Positions 16,184 to 25,177 of a DNA stretch of 64,000 nucleotides are shown piece by piece. The position numbers were made by a program, and so were the translations under genes. Position 1 is the first letter of the stretch, and the number at the start of each line of letters is the position of its first letter. The DNA is from CAYWEM01 sp964457225 (GTDB lineage Bacteria; Acidobacteriota; Aminicenantia; UBA2199): assembly GCA_964457225.1 (NCBI GenBank), contig CAYWEM010000003.1, forward strand, positions 204,155 to 268,154, given 5' to 3'. The notes beneath the pieces are model-generated. The model saw only the letters and a list, made by a program, of their open reading frames with translations. It was not told where the DNA came from and searched no databases.

Positions 16184-17917
16184 ATGGAAAAAATACTAAA
16201 CTGGATAGAAAGAACCGGCAATCGCCTGCCGCATCCATTCTGGATATTCACCTATCTGACCTTGCTGGTAGTTTTCTGCTCGATGCTGCTGGGCTTGCTG
16301 GGCGTCTCAGTGAGCCATCCGGTCAGCGGGGAAACGGTGGAAGTGCAAAACCTGTTTTCCCAGCATGGCCTGCAGAGATTCGTCATGGAAATGGTCACCA
16401 ACTTTTCTCACTTCGCCCCCCTGGGACTGGTGCTGGTTATGCTCATGGGGGTTTCCCTGGCCGTGAACACCGGCTTGATGGAAACCATACTCAGCCGGAT
16501 GACCAGGGTGCCTGAACTGCTGCTGCTGCCGATCATCGTGCTGGCCGGAATCATGGGCAACCTGGCATCTGATGCCGGTATCGTGGTGGTGCCTCCCCTG
16601 GCCGCAATCGCTTTCAAAAAGGCGGGAAAAAACCCCCTGGCCGGAATAATCCTGGCCTATGCATCCTGCACGGCCGGCTTCACCGCCACTATCATCCCCA
16701 GGGGAACGGACGTCCTGCTGGCCGGTTTCACCAACGAGGCACTGAGTGACCCGAACCTGCACGTGGGGGCTGCAGCAAACCTCTATTTCATGATCGGTTC
16801 GGTAATAATGCTGGCCGGAGTCATGGCCTGGGTCGGCTGGAAATTCACAATTCCGGCCTGCGGTGAACCGGACACCCTGGCACCGGTGGCCGAAGTCGAT
16901 GAACACACCCGGAAACTGGAACGCAAAGGACTGAAATGGTCTCTGCTGAGCATCCTGGTTTACTCTACCCTGGCCATGTTGACTTTTTTACCCGAAAGCG
17001 GTCTGCTGCGCTACAACAGTGCTGAAATCCAGCACTTTACCCTGCGCGAAAGCGGCTCAACCGAAAAAGAACGGCGACTGCTGGGGGCCACGGCCAGTAC
17101 CATCGAAAACGGGGATCGCACCAGGCTGGTGCTTTTCGCAGACAAGCAACTGGTTCTGGACGAGGTGGATGAAAGCCGCTGGCGCGATGGAGCCACCGTC
17201 CATGTTTTCATTCCCAGGAGCGCCGCATCCACCGATCCGGATGCAGTCAGCCGCCTGGCAGTCATGCCAGACCATATGCGCGGGCCGTTTTTCCAGGGTA
17301 TGGTGGCGATCCTGTTTTTCTTCTTTGCAATCCCGGGTCTCGTTTACGGCATCATAACCGGGAAAATAACCAAACCGGTTGACATTCCAAACATGATGGT
17401 GAGCAGTATCAAGGGTATCAGCAGCCTGATAGTGCTGATCCTGATCATCGGGCAGTTCGTGGCTTTTTTTCAATGGTCAAACCTGGACCGCCTGGTAGCC
17501 ATACTCGGAGCCAATCTGCTCAATGACCTGCGCCTGCATGGAGCGCCCCTGCTGGCGGTGACCGTGCTGATCGTCGCCGTTTTGAACGTTTTTCTCGGCT
17601 CCAGCGCCGCCAAATGGGCCATGCTGGCTCCAATAATGGTGCCCATGTTTCTCTACCTTGATTCTCCCATTTCTCCGGCGCTTTCCCAGTTGGGTTACCG
17701 CATCGGCGATTCGATCACCAACGGTATTTCCCCGCTTTACCCTTATTTCCCGGTGGCCCTGGCCTGGGTAAAAGAATACAAGAAGGATGCCGGCATTGGA
17801 ACCCTGATCCGCCTGCTCATACCTTACGCCCTTTTCAGCGGCGTCGCCTGGATACTCCTGCTGGTCATCTGGTACCTGCTGGGAATCCCCATCGGTCCGG
17901 GAGAAATGGTGCGCTGA
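16184..17917 (+). CDS. AbgT-family transporter
   Basis: A 577-residue membrane protein with the AbgT-family opening (WIERTGNRLPHPFWIF) and conserved segments SHFAPLGLVLVMLMGV, SDAGIVVVPPLAA, ASCTAGFTATI and FLGSSAAKWAMLAPIMVPM. Family members import p-aminobenzoyl-glutamate or export antimetabolites such as sulfonamides, using ion gradients. About 75 residues around 270-360 form a hydrophilic insertion between membrane helices that I do not associate with the family core. I prefer ATG 16184 to a TTG two codons earlier. Confidence 0.88.
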   Translation: MEKILNWIERTGNRLPHPFWIFTYLTLLVVFCSMLLGLLGVSVSHPVSGETVEVQNLFSQHGLQRFVMEMVTNFSHFAPLGLVLVMLMGVSLAVNTGLMETILSRMTRVPELLLLPIIVLAGIMGNLASDAGIVVVPPLAAIAFKKAGKNPLAGIILAYASCTAGFTATIIPRGTDVLLAGFTNEALSDPNLHVGAAANLYFMIGSVIMLAGVMAWVGWKFTIPACGEPDTLAPVAEVDEHTRKLERKGLKWSLLSILVYSTLAMLTFLPESGLLRYNSAEIQHFTLRESGSTEKERRLLGATASTIENGDRTRLVLFADKQLVLDEVDESRWRDGATVHVFIPRSAASTDPDAVSRLAVMPDHMRGPFFQGMVAILFFFFAIPGLVYGIITGKITKPVDIPNMMVSSIKGISSLIVLILIIGQFVAFFQWSNLDRLVAILGANLLNDLRLHGAPLLAVTVLIVAVLNVFLGSSAAKWAMLAPIMVPMFLYLDSPISPALSQLGYRIGDSITNGISPLYPYFPVALAWVKEYKKDAGIGTLIRLLIPYALFSGVAWILLLVIWYLLGIPIGPGEMVR

Positions 17918-17982
17918 GCCTTATCCTTTTTATTACTTGATTTTTGTTTTTTTTTCTTTTATCATCAGCGGCAAGGAGAAAA

Positions 17983-19809
17983 GTGGAGAGTCAGGAAAAA
18001 ACGGCAATAGAAGCCAGTTGCTGGCATTGCCTTTCAAGCTTCCTGTTACAGGAAGCTTCTCATTGCTGCCATACCAATCCGACCCTGGTCTGTCCCTTCT
18101 GCTTTAAATGCATGTGCGACGCTCCCTTGGATTTTCTGGAAAAATTCCGCCGCATCATGGAATCAGCCGGTTTAAGCCTGGCCAAAGCCGCGCCGGGAAC
18201 TTCGTCTCCCTACATCAAGATCGGAGAAATACTGGTGGGAGCGGGGAAAATAACTCCGGACCAATTAAACGAAGCCCTGGAAAGACAAAAATCAGTCAAC
18301 AAGAAAATCGGCGAAATCCTGATCATGATGGCCCTGATCACTCCGGACGAACTGCAGCTCTACCTGCTCAACCAAAAACAAGTCAGCACAATAGAACTGC
18401 GGCCGGATAAAATCGATTTCTCCCTTTTCAACAGGCTGGGCAATGATTTCTGCCTGGCTCACAAGATAGTTCCCATCGAGGTTCAGGAAATCAGGAACGA
18501 AACCATCCTGCGCTTCGCACTGCTGTCCATGGAAAACCTGAATGAAGTAAAAAACGACAAGCGCTTCAAAGACGTCAAGCTTATCCCCTACCTGGCCAAA
18601 AAGGACGAGGTTGAGAACATACTGACCCTGTTGCAAACCCGGAAAAAAAAGATCAGCACCATTACCGAAACAGACGCCACCGCGCCACTGGCCTTGCTCA
18701 ACCGCATCCTGCTCAAGGCCCTGGAAAGCGATGTTTCAGACATCATCCTGCGCCTGGCCGGCGAAGAACTCGGCGTATCCTATCGCAGCGGCGAAAACCT
18801 GATTCCTCTCAAAACCGAAATACCCAGCCCCAGGGAATTCTTCAGACAGGTCAGGGAAATAGCCGGTTTCAGTTTGTCAAGCCCCCGGATTCCCAAGAAA
18901 TCCTGCCTGAGGCTCAGTGAAAAATTCAGCAACTTCTACATCCGCAGTTATTTCATCCAGGGCAGAGGAGAGGAATTCCTGCAGCTGAAAATCAACCGGA
19001 TCCGCGAGCTGGAGCAGGATTCTTCCAGCCTGCCCCTGGACAACTGGGAACAAACAGGCCTGAATTACGCCCTGGCCGCCAAAAAAGGCCTTTTCCTGGT
19101 TTGCGGTCCCGGTTACAATCGCATTCCGGAAACGCTGTATTCCCTGATGAACACGCTTAAATCGAGAAACGAAAGGGTGGCCAGCGTTGAACCCTGCCTG
19201 CTGATGCAGAATCCCGGCGTTTTCCAGGTGGAAGTGGATGAACCTGAAATAGGAATGGATCTTTACGACAAGCTGGTTTCTTTCGAGCCCGACGCCCTGT
19301 TCCTGCAGGACTTTTTCAACAAGAACTACCACCGCAAGTTCCTCACTTTCGCAGAACGCGGCAAGTTGTTCATCAGCTGCCAGGCGGATTCTTTTCCTGA
19401 ATTGTTCGCCCGGTTCAAGGACGAATTCGGAATCCCCGCAGTTTTTTTCAAGGAAAAAACCCGGCTTTACCTGTTTCAACGCCTGCTGAAGATCCTATGC
19501 CCGGCCTGCAAAACCCTGGCCGGAACCCCGACTCCGGCGGCCTTCAAATCACTCAACCTGAGCCGCAATGTCAGCCTTTACAAGGCCCAGGGTTGTGAAG
19601 ACTGCCTGCAAAGCGGCTTTGTCGCTTCCAGCAAAATCATTGAACTCTTTGCGCCCAACGACCTTGAAAGAAAAAGCCTGCAGGACGAAGACATAATCAA
19701 CCCCGGAAAGCTGGTCGTAACTTCAGGAGGACGCAACCTTGCTTCCAAGGCCTTTCACCACTTCCTGAAGGGGGAAACCACCCTGGAAGAATACCAGCGG
19801 TTTTTCTGA
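17983..19809 (+). CDS. GspE/PilB-like protein with a degenerate ATPase domain
   Basis: A GTG at 17983 follows AAGGAG; upstream in-frame codons lack a site. The 608-residue protein has an N-terminal cysteine cluster (CWHC, CC, CPFC, about 13-45), a MshEN-like GspE N-terminal domain (about 70-240) and a secretion-ATPase-like C-terminal domain. In the latter, the Walker A position reads GPGYNRIPET (375-384) instead of GPTGSGKST, and the Walker B/Asp-box region reads EPDALFLQDF. The four zinc cysteines survive (506, 509, 538, 541). It looks like a pseudo-ATPase acting as a scaffold or regulator of a pilus or secretion motor. Confidence 0.75.
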   Translation: MESQEKTAIEASCWHCLSSFLLQEASHCCHTNPTLVCPFCFKCMCDAPLDFLEKFRRIMESAGLSLAKAAPGTSSPYIKIGEILVGAGKITPDQLNEALERQKSVNKKIGEILIMMALITPDELQLYLLNQKQVSTIELRPDKIDFSLFNRLGNDFCLAHKIVPIEVQEIRNETILRFALLSMENLNEVKNDKRFKDVKLIPYLAKKDEVENILTLLQTRKKKISTITETDATAPLALLNRILLKALESDVSDIILRLAGEELGVSYRSGENLIPLKTEIPSPREFFRQVREIAGFSLSSPRIPKKSCLRLSEKFSNFYIRSYFIQGRGEEFLQLKINRIRELEQDSSSLPLDNWEQTGLNYALAAKKGLFLVCGPGYNRIPETLYSLMNTLKSRNERVASVEPCLLMQNPGVFQVEVDEPEIGMDLYDKLVSFEPDALFLQDFFNKNYHRKFLTFAERGKLFISCQADSFPELFARFKDEFGIPAVFFKEKTRLYLFQRLLKILCPACKTLAGTPTPAAFKSLNLSRNVSLYKAQGCEDCLQSGFVASSKIIELFAPNDLERKSLQDEDIINPGKLVVTSGGRNLASKAFHHFLKGETTLEEYQRFF

Positions 19810-19884
19810 TTTTTTGCCCGGCCGCAGTAAATCAGCTAAAATACCTGCAGGCGGATCCGGTCCGTTTTACTGCCAGGAGGCCCA

Positions 19885-22419
19885 ATGAAATTGAGCTTGA
19901 ATTTAATGCTATCAGTTTTCCTTTTCACTTCCCTGTTTCTTCCCCTGGGCGCCGGAGTGACCAGGCAAGCTCAGGAATGGCTGATACTGGGACCGGCCCA
20001 GGTTCCGCCCAGGCTGGAGGATGGAGCCGTTCAGCCCGGCAAGCTGCTGGATTACAGGCACTTTACCGATTGGCGGCTAAAGCCGGTTTCCGGCCGGAAA
20101 ACAGACTGGTTCCCGGGAGTACAGCTGCAATGGCGTAAAGGCGTTCCCCGGTTCAACCTGGAAGCGGAAACCCGGACCGTCTTCATGGCACTCTACCTGG
20201 AAAGCGGCTCTTCCCTGCACTGCAGTTTAATCCTGACTCACGAGCTGCCGAGTTCGGTTTTCCTTAACGGCAGGCAGTTGGAAATACATCGGGACGTCAC
20301 CGGCGGCAAAAGCCAGCTGAAACTAGAGAGCGGCAAACACCTTTTAGTTTTGAAAACCATCCTGCCGGCGGTAAAAGAGCCGACCAGCACTGATGCCGGG
20401 GTCGAATTCCATTTCGAAGATGAAAGCCAGGCTTCCAACCTGGCTTTCTCCCTTGAACCGGAACGCTTGCTGAAGGCCGAAGACATTCTTGAAGCGGTTG
20501 ATATAGAAAAAGCCCTGCTGAATTCGGACGGCAGCCGGGCCGCGGTATTCCTAAGCCAATACGACGTTGCCGCCGAGAATACGAGCCGCTGGCTGGAAAT
20601 AATGGAAACAAGGAACGGTCGCCTGCTTTATTCAAGCAGGCCGGCCGCCGCTCCGGCAGGATTCCAGTGGCATCCGGACCCGAATCGCTTTTCTTTCCAG
20701 CAGACCAGGCAGAATAAAACCGACCTGCTGGTGTTTGACCTGACTGATCTGAGTCAGCGCACCATTCTGAGCGGAGTAAGCGATTTTTCTCATTACGTCT
20801 GGTCGGCCGGGGGGGATTACCTGCTTTACGCCACTCAGCAGGCGGCACATCCCGAAACCAGTGGCTACCGCCTGCATCGGGATCCGGATCAAAAAAGTCT
20901 CCAACCTCCGCGTCTTTACAACTGGACCCTGCTTTACCCGGAAAGCTCGGTACAGCATCCGATAAGCTCCACGGCCGGGGCTGTGGCTGAAGTGCTGCCG
21001 GCCCCTGACAACCAGACCATGTACCTGGTCCGCCGCGAAAACGTCTTTTCCGACAGGCCCTTCAGCAAGACAACCGTTCTGCGCCTGCAAATCCCGGAGA
21101 TGAACCTGACGGAATTGTTCAGTGATCCCTGGATCAACCAGGTACTCGTTTCAGCCGACGGACGTCGATTGCTCCTGACCGGAGGACCTTCAGCTTTCGG
21201 AGGGCTCGGCAATGTACTGCCCCCGGAAGTCATCCCGAACGATTTCGATGCCCAGGCCTATCTTTTCGATCCTGAGACGGGCCGAACTACGGCCTTGAGC
21301 CGGAACTTCGCCCCCAGTATTCAGCGGGCGGCCTGGCTGTCCAGGCAGGGACCGCTCTTCCTGGCTGGAGATCGCGATTACATCAGGCTTTACCGCCTGG
21401 TGCAAAACCGCGGAGTTTTTCAGCAACTGGACGCGGCAGTGGATGTCATCGCCGGGTTTTCAGCCAGCCGGGGGAACACGGTCTTATACTGGGGATCGAG
21501 CCCTGCAGTGCCGCAAAAAATCTATGTCATGGATTCGGCCTCGGGACGTTCGCGACTCCTGCGGGACTACAACCGGGAACTTTTTTCCGGCATTTCCCTG
21601 GGGCGGGTTGATACCCTGCAGCTGAAGATATCCGAACAACGCACCCTGCACGGCCACCTTTATTACCCGGCCAGGTTCGATCCGAATCGCCGCTATCCCT
21701 GCATTTTTTATTACTATGGCGGCACCAGCCCGGTTTACCGCGACTTCGGAGGACGCTATCCCAAGGCCTGGTACGCGGCCAACGGCTACTTCGTCTACGT
21801 GCCCCAACCACAGGGAGCCACTGGTTTCGGCCAGGATTCTTCCAGCCGGCACGTCAACGACTGGGGACAGGTCAGCTCCGCGGAGATAATCGCCGCTGTT
21901 CCCGAATTGCTCAAGGCGGTTCCGGCAATCGACGGCAGCCGGCTCGGCGCCATGGGGGCTTCCTACGGAGGTTTCCTGACCCAGTACCTGGCCGCTTCCA
22001 CTGACCTGTTTTCAGCCTACGTTTCCCACGCCGGAATCAGTTCTCTCAGCAGTTACTGGGGGACGGGAGACTGGGGCTACTCTTACAGCGCCGTGGCCAG
22101 CGCGGAGAGCTTCCCCTGGAATCGCAAGGATCTCTACGTCGGTCACAGCCCGCTGTTCATGGCTGACCGCATAAAAACCCCCATGCTGCTTCTGCACGGC
22201 GACCGGGACAACAACGTGCCTCCTGGAGAAAGTCACCAGATGTACACCGCGCTCAAGCTGCTCGGCCGCGAAGTGGCCCTGGTCACCTTCGCCGACCAAT
22301 TGCATTTCGTGCTGGAACCGGAAAAGAGGTTGCGCTGGATGAAAACCATAATCGCCTGGTTCGATCGCTGGCTCAAGGACGAGGGACGATTCTGGGAGGA
22401 CCTGTACCCGGAGGGTTGA
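19885..22419 (+). CDS. Secreted S9-family (prolyl oligopeptidase-type) peptidase
   Basis: The 844-residue protein has a cleavable signal peptide (residues 1-24), a middle region consistent with a beta-propeller, and a C-terminal alpha/beta-hydrolase. Catalytic residues are visible: Ser693 in GASYGG, Asp775 in HGDRDNN and His807 in DQLHFV. The enzyme should act in the periplasm or outside, trimming peptides. An AGGAGG site precedes ATG 19885. It converges with the HAD gene, leaving only seven bases between stops. Confidence 0.92.
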   Translation: MKLSLNLMLSVFLFTSLFLPLGAGVTRQAQEWLILGPAQVPPRLEDGAVQPGKLLDYRHFTDWRLKPVSGRKTDWFPGVQLQWRKGVPRFNLEAETRTVFMALYLESGSSLHCSLILTHELPSSVFLNGRQLEIHRDVTGGKSQLKLESGKHLLVLKTILPAVKEPTSTDAGVEFHFEDESQASNLAFSLEPERLLKAEDILEAVDIEKALLNSDGSRAAVFLSQYDVAAENTSRWLEIMETRNGRLLYSSRPAAAPAGFQWHPDPNRFSFQQTRQNKTDLLVFDLTDLSQRTILSGVSDFSHYVWSAGGDYLLYATQQAAHPETSGYRLHRDPDQKSLQPPRLYNWTLLYPESSVQHPISSTAGAVAEVLPAPDNQTMYLVRRENVFSDRPFSKTTVLRLQIPEMNLTELFSDPWINQVLVSADGRRLLLTGGPSAFGGLGNVLPPEVIPNDFDAQAYLFDPETGRTTALSRNFAPSIQRAAWLSRQGPLFLAGDRDYIRLYRLVQNRGVFQQLDAAVDVIAGFSASRGNTVLYWGSSPAVPQKIYVMDSASGRSRLLRDYNRELFSGISLGRVDTLQLKISEQRTLHGHLYYPARFDPNRRYPCIFYYYGGTSPVYRDFGGRYPKAWYAANGYFVYVPQPQGATGFGQDSSSRHVNDWGQVSSAEIIAAVPELLKAVPAIDGSRLGAMGASYGGFLTQYLAASTDLFSAYVSHAGISSLSSYWGTGDWGYSYSAVASAESFPWNRKDLYVGHSPLFMADRIKTPMLLLHGDRDNNVPPGESHQMYTALKLLGREVALVTFADQLHFVLEPEKRLRWMKTIIAWFDRWLKDEGRFWEDLYPEG

Positions 22420-22426
22420 AGGCGAT

Positions 22427-23080
22427 TCAGGCCCGGTCTTCCAACAGTCGCCAGCCCCTTTTTCTGGCCAGGCGACGCAACCTGAAATCCGGGTTCACCG
22501 CTACCGGGCAGCCTACAGCCTCAAGCAGCGGAATATCACTGTAATGATCACTGAAAGCACTGCTGCCGGCCAGGTCAATCCCCTTGAGCAGGGCAAACTC
22601 GCGCACACCCCGCCATTTACGATAACCGTAGTTCAATCCGCCGTCCAGTTTCCCGGTCAACAGCCCGTTCTTTTCCGCCAACCTGGTGGCCAGCACCTCA
22701 TCCGCCCCGATAAGCCGTCCCAGAGGCAGCGCGGTCAATTCGATGGAACCGGTTGCCAGCACTATCAGGTAACCCGCCTTTTTCAAATCTTCGATTTCAG
22801 CCCTGATCTGCCCGGCCAGCAAGGGAGCGATCCGTTCCCGGGTGAAAGCCACGGCCAGCGACCTGAGCCGTTCAAGTTCAAGGCCACGCAAAGTCAGCAC
22901 GTAAAGATGAAAGAGCCAGGACTGGGGAAATAACCGTAATTGGAAAAGCAAGTAGAGCAGAGTCAGGGGAATCAGCCGCCACAGGGATTGGTGACCGTTC
23001 TTCAACAGGTGCTTGGTGAATTCCAGGGTGGTATTTAAACCAACCAGGCAATAATCAATGTCGATGAACGCGGCTTTCAT
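22427..23080 (-). CDS. HAD-superfamily (IB-like) hydrolase with altered first motif
   Basis: The 217-residue protein has a HAD layout: motif I at residues 7-11 reads DIDYC instead of DxDxT/V, a helical cap follows, motif II is LATGS, and motif IV is FSDHYSDIPLLEAVG. Both motif I aspartates are retained, so phosphatase activity remains possible. The family includes phosphoserine-phosphatase-like and lysophospholipid-modifying enzymes. It overlaps the ThiS-like gene by four bases; a functional link is not obvious. Confidence 0.75.
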   Translation of the reverse strand: MKAAFIDIDYCLVGLNTTLEFTKHLLKNGHQSLWRLIPLTLLYLLFQLRLFPQSWLFHLYVLTLRGLELERLRSLAVAFTRERIAPLLAGQIRAEIEDLKKAGYLIVLATGSIELTALPLGRLIGADEVLATRLAEKNGLLTGKLDGGLNYGYRKWRGVREFALLKGIDLAGSSAFSDHYSDIPLLEAVGCPVAVNPDFRLRRLARKRGWRLLEDRA

Positions 23081-23280
23081 CCGCCGCTTATCAGGTGAAT
23101 GGCTTCAACGACATCAGCATCACCGATTTGAGTTTTATCGTAATCTTCTTTTTTTACCAGCACCCCGTTCAACTTGACCACGATCATGGGAAAGGTGAAG
23201 TTCATTCTGGCCAGCAGGTCATTCACATTCAGCTCAGTTTCAGCAAAATCGTATTCCCTTTTATTGACGGTAATTTTCAC
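23077..23280 (-). CDS. thiS: ThiS/MoaD-like sulfur carrier protein
   Basis: A 67-residue ubiquitin-fold protein ending in Gly-Gly (HLISGG), the terminus that is adenylated and thiocarboxylated. VVKLNGVLVKKEDYD and the DADVVEAIHLISGG tail match ThiS. It lies 16 bases downstream of the ThiF-like E1 gene and overlaps the HAD gene by four bases, so the pair is a carrier plus its activating enzyme. No other thiamine genes are in the window, so the sulfur acceptor could differ. Confidence 0.88.
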   Translation of the reverse strand: MKITVNKREYDFAETELNVNDLLARMNFTFPMIVVKLNGVLVKKEDYDKTQIGDADVVEAIHLISGG

Positions 23281-23296
23281 TTTGCTTCCTCCATTT

Positions 23297-23878
23297 CTAT
23301 TGCCGACATCGGGGCGGATTGAGCAGAATGCTCAGAACCTGATTCGCCTGCATGGAAGCTACTATGCCGACCCGCGGCGCCAGCGGCGGCATTTCCGGAG
23401 TCACTTCACTGCGGCCGTCACCGCAGACAAACAGGCGCCCGAAACGCCTGGTCCTGATCAGGTTGTTGCCGCCGAAACCGGCCAGGCCGGAACCCGCAAC
23501 CAGCCATTTTTCCGGCATTTCGGCCAGCACCGCCTCGATCATCATCTGCTTCATGGACGCATCGTCAAAGGCCTCGACCAGGACCTGGCAGGACTTGAAA
23601 GCCTGGAGCAGCGACAACTTGTCCAGCTTCACATCCAGGGTGACAACCTCGATCTCCGGATCTATCCTGGCGATGTTCTCTTTAAGGGCCTTCACCTTCT
23701 TCATGCCGACCTGGTCAAGATAGTAATGCTGACGATTCAGGTTTGGCTTGCTGACTACATCGAAGTCAGCCACCACCAGGTGGCCCACGCCGCAGCGGGC
23801 CAGGGCCACGGCACAGTTTGAGCCCAGGCCGCCTGCTCCGGCGATACCTACCCACTTATCCTTCAGTAATTCCTTCAA
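23297..23878 (-). CDS. thiF: ThiF-family E1-like adenylyltransferase
   Basis: A TTG start at 23878 is used. The 193-residue protein opens with the nucleotide-binding GAGGLGSNCAVALAR (about 14-28), followed by VVADFDVVSKPNLNRQ and a conserved EAFDDASMK segment. It is the short form, lacking the second domain of MoeB. It activates the C-terminal glycine of the adjacent ThiS-like carrier. A TACAAT box lies about 20 bases upstream on the reverse strand with a TTGATT 18 bases further, a plausible promoter for this three-gene unit. Confidence 0.88.
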   Translation of the reverse strand: MKELLKDKWVGIAGAGGLGSNCAVALARCGVGHLVVADFDVVSKPNLNRQHYYLDQVGMKKVKALKENIARIDPEIEVVTLDVKLDKLSLLQAFKSCQVLVEAFDDASMKQMMIEAVLAEMPEKWLVAGSGLAGFGGNNLIRTRRFGRLFVCGDGRSEVTPEMPPLAPRVGIVASMQANQVLSILLNPPRCRQ

Positions 23879-23938
23879 TTTTCTTGCCCCCGGCTATTGT
23901 ACTCCAGGCGGACGGCAAAAATCAAACCAAGGCTGTAT

Positions 23939-25177
23939 TCAACCGTAACGCATCCAGCGCAGCATTTCCTTGAAATTCGGTTTTTTGCCGTACATCAGAA
24001 TGCCGGTTCGGAATATCCGGGCTCCGATCCAGGCCAGGCCGACTATGGTAAGCAAGGTCAGGACCATGCCGACCAGGATCTGCAGGAAAGGCGGCATGGA
24101 CACGGTTATGCGCATGAACATCAGTATAGGGGTGAAGAAAGGTACCAGCGAGGCGATCAGGGCCAGCGGAGTATTGGGATTCTGGGTGACCACAATGCCC
24201 AGGAAAAATGGAATCATGATCAGGTAAATGATCGGGGCTGAAAACTGCTGAGCTTCCTGGTCCGTGTTGACCGCGGCGCCCAGGGTGGCGAACATGATGG
24301 CGTACATGAAGTAGCCCAGCACAAAAAACAAGACGAAGTAAATGCCGATCTCCAGGGTGATGAAACCTGTGATCCCGGCATCGAGGCCGAACGAGAAACG
24401 GCCGATCAGGGCCACGGCCAGAACCATCCAGATCAGCACCTGGGTCAGTCCGGCCAGCCCTATCCCGAGCACCTTGCCGTAAAAGAGCTGCTGGGCATTG
24501 GTCGAGGAAATCAGCACTTCCATGATGCGACTGCCCTTTTCTTCCAGGATGCCGCGCATGATAAGCTGCCCGTAGGCCATGATGATCGACATCAGGATGG
24601 CCAGCATGAAAATGGACATCATGTATTCCATGCCGGAAGTAGTCTGGGTGGTGCCGTCTCGTTTTACCTTGAAAGTCGCCAGATGCACATCGCGGGTCGC
24701 TTCATCGACCACCAGCGGATCGATTTCCTCGTCAACCAGGATACGCCGGGAAATAATCGAGCGCACCTGGGAAGACAGGATCCGGTTGGTTTCAAAATCA
24801 GAAACGTTCAGGGCGTAATAGGCCAGCTGGCGGCCGGCCCTGACTGTTTCCGGGATCAGCAGCAGGGCATCGACTTCCTTTTTCAGAATGACTTTTTCGA
24901 ATTCGCCGACCAGTTCGGCGGGCTCACGCCCGGCAACCTCCACCGGCTGGAGTTTTATCGTTTTCAGCTCTTGCAGTTCGGCTTCCAAAGAAGGATAAAT
25001 AAAACCGGAAAAATCGGCCACCGCCACCTTCACTTCCCCCTTGCCCACTTTCATCAGAATCATCGGCAGGAACATGAAAGCCGCCATGATAACCGGCGTC
25101 AGAATGGTTGAGATGATAAAGGACTTTTTCTTGACTATTTCCCGGTACTCTTTTTTCAGTATGGTCAAGGCTTTCAT
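23939..25177 (-). CDS. ABC-2 family permease (NatB-like)
   Basis: The 412-residue membrane protein has an N-terminal helix after a basic segment (KKSFIISTILTPVIMAAFMFLPM), a long extracytoplasmic domain (about 45-175) and a C-terminal block of five to six helices with EEKGSRIMEVLISSTNAQQLFYGKVLG. This segment is typical of NatB-type sodium-exporter-like ABC-2 permeases. It overlaps the ATPase gene by four bases. The true substrate is uncertain. Confidence 0.85.
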   Translation of the reverse strand: MKALTILKKEYREIVKKKSFIISTILTPVIMAAFMFLPMILMKVGKGEVKVAVADFSGFIYPSLEAELQELKTIKLQPVEVAGREPAELVGEFEKVILKKEVDALLLIPETVRAGRQLAYYALNVSDFETNRILSSQVRSIISRRILVDEEIDPLVVDEATRDVHLATFKVKRDGTTQTTSGMEYMMSIFMLAILMSIIMAYGQLIMRGILEEKGSRIMEVLISSTNAQQLFYGKVLGIGLAGLTQVLIWMVLAVALIGRFSFGLDAGITGFITLEIGIYFVLFFVLGYFMYAIMFATLGAAVNTDQEAQQFSAPIIYLIMIPFFLGIVVTQNPNTPLALIASLVPFFTPILMFMRITVSMPPFLQILVGMVLTLLTIVGLAWIGARIFRTGILMYGKKPNFKEMLRWMRYG

